Below, piece after piece: positions 23,059 through 30,350 of a stretch of DNA of 64,000 nucleotides. This stretch comes from Streptomyces sp. CB02980 (GTDB lineage Bacteria; Actinomycetota; Actinomycetes; Streptomycetales; Streptomycetaceae). The stretch lies in NCBI RefSeq assembly GCF_014451325.2, contig NZ_JACSCH020000008.1, forward strand, positions 304,721 through 368,720. The letters run 5' to 3'. Below the pieces are notes generated by a model. The model did no database searches. It saw only the letters and a program-made list of their open reading frames with translations, and was not told the DNA's origin. The first letter of the stretch is position 1. Each line of letters opens with the position of its first letter. The translations under genes were made by a program, and so were the position numbers.

Positions 23059-25622
23059 GGACTCCCTCCGCCCCCGCCTCGCTCCGCCTCGCCCGTTCCT
23101 CCCTCAGCGCCCACCGGCGCCGGTTCCTCGGCACCTTCGTCGCCGTCCTCCTCGGCGTCGCCTTCCTCACCGGCACCCTCGTCATGGGCGACACCCTGCG
23201 CGCGAGTTTCGACTCGATGTTCACCGGCGCGAGCCGGGGCACCGACGCCGTCGTCCGCAGCGCCGTCACGGTGACGGCCTCGGGCGACGCCCAGGGCACC
23301 CGCGGCCCCGTCGACGCGGACCTCGCCGAGCGCCTCGCGCGCGTGCCCGGGGTCGCGGCCGCCGCGCCCCGGATCGAGGGCGCCGGCCAGCTCCTCGCGG
23401 CCGACGGCACCCCCGTCGGCGGCAAGGGCCCGCCCACCCTCGCCGGGAACTGGATCGACGACCCGGCCCTCAACCCGTACAAGCTCGCGGAAGGCCGTGC
23501 CCCGAGCGCCCCCGGCGAGGCCGTCGTCAACCGGGGTGCCGCGAAGGCCGCGGGTCTCGCCCTGGGCGACACGACGGTCCTGCGCACCCCTGACCCGGTG
23601 CGCGTCACCGTCGTCGGTCTCGCCACCTTCGGCGGCGCGGACGGCATGGGCCAGGTCACCTGGGCGGGTCTGACCCGCGCCGACGCCGAGCGGTATCTGA
23701 CGGCACGCCCCGGCGAGGCGACGAGCATCGCCGTACGGGCCGGGCCCGGCGTCTCCCAGGAGGAGCTGGTCGCCGCCCTCGCCCCCGCCCTGCCCGACGA
23801 CGTCGAGGCGATCACCGGGCAGCGCGCCGCCGAGGAGAACACCGAGATGGTCTCCGGCCGCTTCCTCAGCCTCTTCACGACCTTCCTGCTGGTGTTCAGC
23901 GGGGTCGCGGTGCTCGTCTCCGTCTTCAGCATCCACAACACCTTCGCCGTGCTCGTCGCCCAGCGGACCCGTGAGAACGCCCTGCTCCGCGCGATCGGCG
24001 CCGCCCGGCGCCAGGTCGTCACCGGCACCCTCGCCGAGGCGCTGACCGTCGGTCTGCTCGCCTCCCTCGCCGGACTGCTCGCCGGGATCGGCGTGGCGGC
24101 CGGCCTCCAGGCCCTCTTCCCCGCCATCGGATTCCCCTTCCCCGAGGGCGACCTGGTCGTGACCGGCACCTCCCTCGTGCTGCCGCTCGCCGTCGGCCTC
24201 GCGGTCTGCGCGGGCTCGGCGCTCCTGCCCGCCGTACGGGCCGGGCGCACGGCCCCGCTCGCCGCGCTCCGCGAGACGCAGGTGGACGCCTCGGGCACGT
24301 CACGCGCGCGCGTGGTGACCGGCGGCGTCCTGCTCGCCGTCGCGGTCGGCACGGTCCTCGCCGGCGTGCTCGGCGCCCCCTCGCTGTGGTTCGCCGCCAC
24401 CGGAGCGGCGCTCGCCGTCGCGGCCTTCGTGGTCCTCGGCCCGGTGGCCGCCTCGGTCGCCGTACGGGTCCTCGGCCGCCCCCTGCGCGGCGCCAACCGC
24501 GGGCTCGCGCGCCGCAACGCCCTGCGCAGCCCGGGGCGTACGGCAGCGACCGCGACCGCCCTGATGATCGGCGTCGCGGTGGTCACCCTCTTCACGGTCT
24601 TCGGCGCCTCGCTCAAGGCGACCATGGACCGCACCGTCGACCGCTCCTTCGCGGGCGACGTGGCCATCAGCGGTGCCACGTTCGGCGCCGGCGGCGCGGG
24701 GCTCAGCCCGCGTCTCGCACCGGCCGTCGGCGCGCTGCCCGAGGTCGACACCGCCGTGGGCCTGGGGCGCGGGGTGGCGGAGGTGGACGGCAAGGGCCGT
24801 GCCCTGACCGTCACCGACCCGGCCGCGCTCGCCCGGGCCCTCGACCTGGGCGAGGTGAGGGGCTCCCTCACCGGCCTCGGTACGGACGGCCTCGCCGTCG
24901 CCGCCGACGAGGCGGCCTCCGCGGGCCTGGCTCCCGGGCGGACGACCGAGCTCACGTTCACGGACGGCACCCGGCACACCTTCACCGTCCGGGCGGTCTA
25001 CGAACGCTCCGACCTGGCCGGCGACTACCTCGTCACCCGCGAGGCCTGGGCCCCGCACCGCACCCAGGACTCCGACACCCTGGTCGCCGTCTCCTTCGCG
25101 GACGGGGTCGGCACCGAGGAGGGCAAGGCGGCCGTGACCGAGGTCGCGGACCGCTACGGGCAGCCCGAGGTGCAGACCCGGGAGGAGTACGCGGAGTCCT
25201 CGGCGGGCGGCATCGACATGATGCTCACCCTCGTGTACGCGCTCCTCGCCCTCGCCGTCCTGATCGCGCTGCTCGGCATCACGAACACGCTGACCCTGTC
25301 CGTCCACGAACGGACGCGTGAGCTGGGCCTGTTGCGGGCCGTCGGCCAGACCCGGGCGCAGCTGCGGGCCATGGTCCGCTGGGAGTCGGTCCTGGTGGCG
25401 GCGTTCGGCACACTCGGCGGACTCGTCCTCGGCGGCTTCCTCGGCTGGGTGCTGGTCCGCGCCTCGGAGGGCTCGGGCGACAGCGCGTTCGCCTTCGCCG
25501 TACCGGCGGTGCAGCTGGCGACCGTGGCCCTGGTGGGTCTGGTCGCCGGGGCCGTGGCGGCCCTGCGCCCGGCGCGCCGGGCGGCCCGTCTGGAGATCCT
25601 CCGGGCGATCGCCACGGAGTGA
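23055..25622 (+). CDS. FtsX-like ABC transporter permease (855 aa, two FtsX domains)
   Basis: An 855-residue permease. TM1 follows RRRFLGTFVAVLLGVAFLTG; a large extracytoplasmic domain comes next; three helices form the first FtsX unit (about 265-400), then further helices and a second soluble domain; a final FtsX unit ends the protein (MLTLVYALLALAVLIALLGI onward). LRAIGAARRQV and LLRAVGQTRAQL are the duplicated FtsX coupling motifs. With the ATPase it forms a mechanotransmission-type exporter; in Streptomyces such systems often give peptide or antibiotic tolerance. The cargo is unknown. The ATG overlaps the ATPase stop. Confidence 0.93.
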   Translation: MRTPSAPASLRLARSSLSAHRRRFLGTFVAVLLGVAFLTGTLVMGDTLRASFDSMFTGASRGTDAVVRSAVTVTASGDAQGTRGPVDADLAERLARVPGVAAAAPRIEGAGQLLAADGTPVGGKGPPTLAGNWIDDPALNPYKLAEGRAPSAPGEAVVNRGAAKAAGLALGDTTVLRTPDPVRVTVVGLATFGGADGMGQVTWAGLTRADAERYLTARPGEATSIAVRAGPGVSQEELVAALAPALPDDVEAITGQRAAEENTEMVSGRFLSLFTTFLLVFSGVAVLVSVFSIHNTFAVLVAQRTRENALLRAIGAARRQVVTGTLAEALTVGLLASLAGLLAGIGVAAGLQALFPAIGFPFPEGDLVVTGTSLVLPLAVGLAVCAGSALLPAVRAGRTAPLAALRETQVDASGTSRARVVTGGVLLAVAVGTVLAGVLGAPSLWFAATGAALAVAAFVVLGPVAASVAVRVLGRPLRGANRGLARRNALRSPGRTAATATALMIGVAVVTLFTVFGASLKATMDRTVDRSFAGDVAISGATFGAGGAGLSPRLAPAVGALPEVDTAVGLGRGVAEVDGKGRALTVTDPAALARALDLGEVRGSLTGLGTDGLAVAADEAASAGLAPGRTTELTFTDGTRHTFTVRAVYERSDLAGDYLVTREAWAPHRTQDSDTLVAVSFADGVGTEEGKAAVTEVADRYGQPEVQTREEYAESSAGGIDMMLTLVYALLALAVLIALLGITNTLTLSVHERTRELGLLRAVGQTRAQLRAMVRWESVLVAAFGTLGGLVLGGFLGWVLVRASEGSGDSAFAFAVPAVQLATVALVGLVAGAVAALRPARRAARLEILRAIATE

Positions 25623-25624
25623 GG

Positions 25625-25645
25625 GAGGGCCCGGGGCCGGCCCTC
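25625..25645. terminator. Hairpin after the exporter operon
   Basis: GAGGGCC (25625-25631) pairs with GGCCCTC (25639-25645) across 7 nt, two bases after the permease stop, in the 36-bp gap before a convergent gene. Confidence 0.55.
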
Positions 25646-25658
25646 TCGGGCCGCCCCG

Positions 25659-26303
25659 TCAGCCCGTGCGGCCCGCCGGCACCCGGCGGGCCGCAGCCAC
25701 GGCCATGGCGGGGGCCGGTGCGAGAGCGGGTTCGAGGGTCGCCGGGGCGGGGGCCGGGTCGGCCGGGGCGCTGAGCGGCACGCCGGGGAACGGCGCGTAC
25801 CCCCGGAACGGGCCCTCGGTCGTCGAGCCGTACACGGCGCGGGAACGCGTCTCGACCGGGACGGCGCGCGGCGGCGCGGCGAGCGTGAACCACACCACCT
25901 TCCCGTCGGCCCCGCACGGGCGGACACCCCAACTCTCGCTGACCGCACCGACGATGGCGAGGCCGCGACCGGACGTGGCCAGCCCGTCGTACCCGTCGCC
26001 CCCCTCGTACGCGTCGAGCGGGTCCGGGCAGCCGACGGCCTCCGGTATGCGCGGGTCGTGGTCCCGGACGGAAACCGTGAGGCGGTCGAGCAGCAGCTCG
26101 ATCTCGACGGTGCACCGCTTGTCCGGCTGGGCATGCCGGTGGACGTTCGTCAGGAGCTCGGTGACACCGAGCACGGCATGGTCGATCAAAGCGTCGAGCT
26201 GCCAATGACGGAGATGCGCGGAAACAATCCTGCGGACCTGTCCGATCCGCGACGGCAGGGCCTGGAGCTCCACCGCGTAAAACCTGCTCGGCTCGCTGAT
26301 CAC
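25659..26303 (-). CDS. RsbW-like anti-sigma factor/serine kinase ATPase
   Basis: A 214-residue protein with a GHKL ATPase domain in residues 1-130: N box TELLTNVHRHA, a D-x-x-P-like VRDHDPRIPE and G box SGRGLAIVGAVSESWGV. This is the large Streptomyces family of RsbW-like ATPases that bind anti-anti-sigma factors or serve in stress signalling. The C-terminal 80 residues are Pro/Ala-rich. GTG 26303 has GGGAG at 8 nt and starts just before the conserved RRIVSAHLRHW region. No sigma factor gene is adjacent, so its partner is unknown. Confidence 0.85.
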   Translation of the reverse strand: MISEPSRFYAVELQALPSRIGQVRRIVSAHLRHWQLDALIDHAVLGVTELLTNVHRHAQPDKRCTVEIELLLDRLTVSVRDHDPRIPEAVGCPDPLDAYEGGDGYDGLATSGRGLAIVGAVSESWGVRPCGADGKVVWFTLAAPPRAVPVETRSRAVYGSTTEGPFRGYAPFPGVPLSAPADPAPAPATLEPALAPAPAMAVAAARRVPAGRTG

Positions 26304-26396
26304 GGCTGCGACTCCCCGAAGTAGTCCGGAAGAAGACGAAGATTCGGATCTCACATGCGGTACAGCAGGGTGGCGACCTGAGCACACTGTCACCAC

Positions 26397-26534
26397 CGGT
26401 CAACCCTCGGTGAGGTGGTTCCCAGCGTGAACCAGTGGTGAGCGTCGCGCAACTCACGGCGACCCGCGACACGCCGAGGCGTCGCTTCGGCGCCGCCCGG
26501 GCGCCCTGCCTCGGCGCCGCCCAGGAACCCGGCT
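26397..26534. other. Intergenic region with degenerate GCCGCC-rich repeats
   Basis: From about 26480 to 26570, GGCGCCGCCC and CTTCAGCGCCGCC blocks recur and run into the 3' end of the 108-residue gene. A GGTGGTT/AACCAGTGGT-like element lies near 26412-26440. No gene is supported. Confidence 0.45.
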
Positions 26535-26861
26535 TCAGCGCCGCCCCGCCGCCCGCTTCAGCGCCGCCAGGAACCGCCCCGACTCCTCCGACGCGCCGCG
26601 GCCGTCGCCCCCGGTGGCGCCGCCCTTGTCGAGGGTCAGCCGGTAGCGCGTGCCGTTCACGGTGGCCACCGCCTCGTCGGGCTTCGCGAACCACGGGCGC
26701 CCCGCCCGGACCGCCGTCACGGGCGCGCTGTCGATCTCGCTGCCGTAACTCGTGAGGAGGGCGAGCCGCCCGTCCTCGATCCGCACCTCGCCGGCGCGTG
26801 TCAGTGAACGCGGCCAGCGGGCGATCCGTACGCCCCTGGCGCTGAACTCGGGTTCCGACAT
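26535..26861 (-). CDS. Conserved hypothetical protein (108 aa)
   Basis: A 108-residue soluble protein: MSEPEFSARGVRIARWPRS, then strand-rich EVRIEDGRLALLTSYGSEIDSAPVTAV (seen in pieces), AVATVNGTRYRLTL, and a C-terminal helix RFLAALKRAAG. The pattern suggests a small PH-like beta fold ending in one helix, but I do not recognise the family with confidence. It is divergent from the cysteine desulfhydrase gene with 186 bp between. Confidence 0.75.
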   Translation of the reverse strand: MSEPEFSARGVRIARWPRSLTRAGEVRIEDGRLALLTSYGSEIDSAPVTAVRAGRPWFAKPDEAVATVNGTRYRLTLDKGGATGGDGRGASEESGRFLAALKRAAGRR

Positions 26862-27047
26862 GCCGATCCGCCCCTTTCACCCGGTTGCCCTCCCAGTGTG
26901 CCGGGCCGTCGCGGCCCGCACCAGAGGCCCTTCCGTACGGCGTCCGCAAGTCATCCCTATGGACAGTCAAAGGAAACGTTTGCCCAGGTGAGAGGGGTAT
27001 CGTCGGCAGCGGGGGAGTACCCGGGAAGCGATCGAGGAGAGGCGCGG

Positions 27048-28190
27048 ATGAGCACCACCGAGAACAGTGTGGAGAGCGGTGTCACGGCCGCGGCGGTGAC
27101 CGTCGACGTCGACCGCACCGATCCGGCGTACCGGTCCTGGCTCAAGGAGGCCGTCCGCAAGGTCCAGGCCGACTCCAACCGCTCGGCCGACACGCATCTG
27201 CTGCGCTTCCCGCTCCCCGAGAAGTGGGGCATCGACCTCTACCTCAAGGACGAGTCCACCCACCCCACCGGCAGCCTCAAGCACCGCCTCGCCCGCTCCC
27301 TCTTCCTGTACGGCCTCTGCAACGGCTGGATCCGGCCGGGCAAGCCCGTCATCGAGGCCTCCAGCGGCTCGACCGCCGTCTCCGAGGCGTACTTCGCGAA
27401 GCTGATCGGCGTCCCCTTCATCTCGGTGATGCCCCGCACGACCAGCCCCGAGAAGTGCCGGCTGATCGAATTCCACGGTGGGCAGTGCCACTTCGTCGAC
27501 GACTCGCGCACGATGTACGAGGAGGCCGCCGCGCTCGCCGAGCGCACCGGCGGTCACTACATGGACCAGTTCACCTACGCGGAGCGGGCCACCGACTGGC
27601 GCGGCAACAACAACATCGCCGAATCGATGTACCAGCAGCTGAGGCTGGAGCGCTACCCGGAGCCCGCCTGGATCGTGGCCACCGCGGGCACCGGCGGCAC
27701 CTCGGCGACCATCGCCCGCTACGTCCACTACATGCAGCACGACACCCGCATCTGTGTCGCCGACCCCGAGAACTCCTGTTTCTTCGACGGCTGGACGCAC
27801 CACGACCCGCACGCCACCGCCGACTGCGGTTCGCGGATCGAGGGCATCGGCCGTCCCCGGATGGAGCCGAGCTTCGTGCCCGGCGCCATCGACCGCATGA
27901 TGAAGGTGCCCGACGCGGCGAGCGTCGCCGCCGTCCGCGCCCTGGAGACGGCGATCGGCCGCAAGGCGGGCGGCTCCACCGGCACCGGCCTGTGGAGCGC
28001 CTTCAAGATCATCGCCGAGATGGTCGCCCACGAGCGGACCGGCAGTGTCGTCACCCTGATCTGCGACGGGGGCGAGCGCTACCTGGACAAGTACTACTCC
28101 GACGACTGGCTGGCCGCCCAGGGCCTGGACATCGGTCCCTACAGCGCCGCTATCGAACGGTTCCTGGCGACGGGGGCCTGGCCGGAGTGA
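27048..28190 (+). CDS. cds1: PLP-dependent L-cysteine desulfhydrase, Cds1 type
   Basis: A 380-residue fold-type II PLP enzyme. The catalytic lysine is K78 in TGSLKHRLARSLFLYGLCNGW; the phosphate loop is SSGSTAVSE; TAGTGGTSATIARY binds the cofactor. HYMDQFTYAERATDWRGNNNIAES and SRIEGIGRPR closely follow mycobacterial Cds1 (Rv3684), which releases H2S, pyruvate and ammonia from cysteine. The ATG at 27048 has GAGGAGAGG at 6-7 nt. An 8-bp palindrome AAACGTTT lies upstream at 26974-26981. Cysteine synthase activity is the main alternative. The 3' end overlaps the opposite-strand SRPBCC gene by 41 bp. Confidence 0.88.
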   Translation: MSTTENSVESGVTAAAVTVDVDRTDPAYRSWLKEAVRKVQADSNRSADTHLLRFPLPEKWGIDLYLKDESTHPTGSLKHRLARSLFLYGLCNGWIRPGKPVIEASSGSTAVSEAYFAKLIGVPFISVMPRTTSPEKCRLIEFHGGQCHFVDDSRTMYEEAAALAERTGGHYMDQFTYAERATDWRGNNNIAESMYQQLRLERYPEPAWIVATAGTGGTSATIARYVHYMQHDTRICVADPENSCFFDGWTHHDPHATADCGSRIEGIGRPRMEPSFVPGAIDRMMKVPDAASVAAVRALETAIGRKAGGSTGTGLWSAFKIIAEMVAHERTGSVVTLICDGGERYLDKYYSDDWLAAQGLDIGPYSAAIERFLATGAWPE

Positions 28191-28650
28191 GCCGCCGGTC
28201 GAGCCGGCGCGCGGCGTCCCGGAAGGACAGCCCCACGCCCGGCCCCGCCAGGCGCAGTGCCAGCCGGAACGGCGCGGCACCGTCGGCGGCCATCGTCCAT
28301 CGCAGCCGGGTGCCCTTGCCGACGGGGGAGAGGGTCCACTCCTCCGCGAGGGCCGCCATGCCGGGGGCGTTGGTCGAGTCGACCCGGTAGGCGTACCGGG
28401 CGTCGGGCTCGGCGGCCAGGATCGTCTCCTCGAAGACGATCCCGCCCCGGAGACGGACCGTCCGGCCCGCCCCGTCACCCGACGGAACGGCGGAGGAGAC
28501 CGCGGTGAACCAGGCGGGCAGGCTCCCCACCTCCACGGCGAGGGACCGGTAGACGGTCGGGGGCGGGGCGGCGAGCGTCGCCGTGAAGACCAGACGGACG
28601 GGCGCGGACGCGGTGAAGTCGAGCTCCACCGGCCTCAGTCGGCGTGCCAT
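28150..28650 (-). CDS. SRPBCC-family protein
   Basis: A 166-residue Bet v1/START-fold protein: VRLVFTATLAAPPPTVYRSLAVE opens the domain, EETILAAEPDARYAYRVDST and EEWTLSPVGKGTRLRW supply the beta sheet, and a long C-terminal helix follows. The ATG at 28650 has GGGGAGGG upstream. A TGAC-N5-GTCA palindrome at 28703-28715 could be a regulator site. Its last 13 codons are antisense to the end of cds1. Ligand unknown. Confidence 0.8.
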   Translation of the reverse strand: MARRLRPVELDFTASAPVRLVFTATLAAPPPTVYRSLAVEVGSLPAWFTAVSSAVPSGDGAGRTVRLRGGIVFEETILAAEPDARYAYRVDSTNAPGMAALAEEWTLSPVGKGTRLRWTMAADGAAPFRLALRLAGPGVGLSFRDAARRLDRRLTPARPPSPGTVR

Positions 28651-28767
28651 GGACCAACCCTCCCCAGGACGGAACAGGACGGAAGCGGAAGTGCACCCTA
28701 GCTGACGGAATGTCAACAGCACAGGGGGTACGGACGGTGGCCCCGCTCACTCCGAACGGACCGGCCT

Positions 28768-28901
28768 CGGCCCGGCCACCGAAGCCTTGGGAGCGCGCCC
28801 GCTGGTCCGGCCGCCGAGGCCGCCTCGGACCGCCCGCCGGTCCGTCCTCGGTCCGGCCACCGAAGCCGCCTCGGCCCCTCGTCGGTCCGGCCGCCGAAGC
28901 C
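28768..28901. repeat. Four copies of a 19-bp element
   Basis: The element CGGTCCGGCCACCGAAGCC occurs at 28768-28786, 28803-28821, 28849-28867 and 28883-28901 with 0-4 changes. It fills most of the 275-bp gap between two same-strand SRPBCC genes, just beyond the stop of the second. No gene is supported in this gap. Confidence 0.75.
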
Positions 28902-28925
28902 CTCGGCCCGCCGGTCGCACCTGCC

Positions 28926-29366
28926 TCATCCCTCCCGCAGCAGCCCGTCCACCGCCCGGCCGAACAGGGCACGCCCCGCCCGCCCGAGCACCGGGTCGAA
29001 GGCCCGCGGCAGGCCCCGTACGGACAGTTCCTCCGTCCACACCACCCGGCTTCCGCCGCCCGGCATCTCTGTCACCTCGACGAGTGCCCACCCCCGTACG
29101 ACCCGCCCGGACTTCTCCAGACGGCAGACGCCCGACCGGTCCGCCCGCGGCGGTTCCCAGACCACGACCTCCATCGGGTCGTCGAAGGACAGCGGGCCGA
29201 GGCCGGTACGGGCCGTGAAGCGGGTCCCGGCCCGGTTCGGCCCCGGCGTCAGCACCCTCGTCCGCGTCAGCGGCACCTGGCGGCCGTGGGCCGGCCAGTC
29301 CGTGAGCCGCCGCCACACCTCGTCCGGCGCCGGCGACACGGTCCGCTCGACCCGGAAGAGGGTCAC
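28926..29366 (-). CDS. SRPBCC-family protein
   Basis: A 146-residue polyketide-cyclase/START-fold protein: RVERTVSPAPDEVWRRLTDWPAH, then RAGTRFTARTGLG, FDDPMEVVVWEPP and a C-terminal helix RALFGRAVDGLL. A GTG start at 29366 is preceded by GGGGA. It lies 22 bp after the DeoR gene on the same strand, so the two are probably co-transcribed. Function unknown; such proteins often bind lipophilic ligands. Confidence 0.85.
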   Translation of the reverse strand: MTLFRVERTVSPAPDEVWRRLTDWPAHGRQVPLTRTRVLTPGPNRAGTRFTARTGLGPLSFDDPMEVVVWEPPRADRSGVCRLEKSGRVVRGWALVEVTEMPGGGSRVVWTEELSVRGLPRAFDPVLGRAGRALFGRAVDGLLREG

Positions 29367-29388
29367 GCCCGGTCCCCGGGAAGGAGGC

Positions 29389-30216
29389 TCACGCCTGCTC
29401 CTCGCCCGCCACCACGAGCCCCGGCAGGTGCTCCGCCACCTCGGCCCGTACGTCCTCGGGCAGGCCCCGGTCCGTCACCCAGGTGTCCACCTCGTCCAGG
29501 CCGGCGAACGAACTCAGCCCCACCGTCCCCCACTTGGTGTGGTCGGCGACCACGACGACCCGGCGCGCCGACCGCATCAGGCACCCGTTCGTCTCGGCCT
29601 CCGCCAGATTCGGCGTCGACAGACCCGCCTCCACCGAGATGCCGTGCACCCCGAGGAACAGCAGGTCGAAGTGGAGCGACCGGACCGCCCGGTCCGCCAC
29701 CGGCCCCACCAGGGCGTCGGACGGCGTGCGCACCCCGCCCGTCAGGACGACCGTGGCCGCCCCGCGCCGCGACTCCCCACCACCGCCCGTCAGTTGGGCC
29801 TCGTGGAACACGTCCGCGACCCGGACCGAGTTCGTCACCACGGTCAGGTCCGGCACGTCGAGCAGATGCCGGGCCAGGGCGTACGTGGTCGTGCCGCCGG
29901 ACAGGGCGATCGCGCTGCCCGGCGCGACCATCGCGGCCGCCGTCCGGGCGATCTCGTCCTTGGCGCTCGGTTCGAGCACCGACTTGGCCTCGAAGCCCGG
30001 CTCGTGGGTACTCGCCTCGACCACCGGAACGGCCCCGCCGTGCACCTTCGCGAGCATGCCCTGCCGGGCCAGCGCGTCCAGGTCGCGACGGATCGTCATG
30101 TCCGAGACGCTGAGGCGCCGGGTCAGCTCGTTGACCCGTACACCGCCGCGCCGCCGTACCTCGTCGAGGATCAGGGCACGCCGCTGCTCCGCGAGGAGGT
30201 TCTGGTTGTCAGTCAC
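29389..30216 (-). CDS. DeoR-family transcriptional regulator
   Basis: A 275-residue DeoR/GlpR repressor. The N-terminal helix-turn-helix has LLAEQRRALILDEVRRRGGVRVNELTRRLSVSDMTIRRDLDAL (in order) and the family HGGAV. The C-terminal sugar-phosphate sensing domain shows ALSGGTTTYALARHL, VVTNSVRVAD, LTGGVR, and LFLGVHGIS followed by VVVVADHTKWG. The GTG at 30216 has AAGGA upstream; the frame continues open but unsupported beyond it. It probably senses a phosphorylated sugar. No sugar catabolic operon adjoins, so its target may be the divergent membrane-hydrolase gene or elsewhere. Confidence 0.9.
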   Translation of the reverse strand: MTDNQNLLAEQRRALILDEVRRRGGVRVNELTRRLSVSDMTIRRDLDALARQGMLAKVHGGAVPVVEASTHEPGFEAKSVLEPSAKDEIARTAAAMVAPGSAIALSGGTTTYALARHLLDVPDLTVVTNSVRVADVFHEAQLTGGGGESRRGAATVVLTGGVRTPSDALVGPVADRAVRSLHFDLLFLGVHGISVEAGLSTPNLAEAETNGCLMRSARRVVVVADHTKWGTVGLSSFAGLDEVDTWVTDRGLPEDVRAEVAEHLPGLVVAGEEQA

Positions 30217-30275
30217 CGCCGGGGCCGGTCCTTCCGCAGGAGACAAGGGGATGGGTGTCGGATTCGGTGAGGAAC

Positions 30276-30291
30276 GGTGCGCGGGCGCACC
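30276..30291. promoter_or_regulatory. Palindrome between deoR-like and membrane hydrolase genes
   Basis: GGTGCGC-GG-GCGCACC is a perfect inverted repeat with 7-bp arms in the 134-bp divergent gap. It may be a DeoR operator or simply GC-rich symmetry. Confidence 0.45.
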
Positions 30292-30350
30292 ACTGTCCGC
30301 GATCCTGGTGCCGACGTCGCATCTTCCCACCCTGAGAGGAAGTCCCCTCA

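Noticed and set aside
26974..26981. LacI operator before cds1 (AAACGTTT)
   Set aside because: Only 8 bp of symmetry with no extension or second site; too weak to claim.
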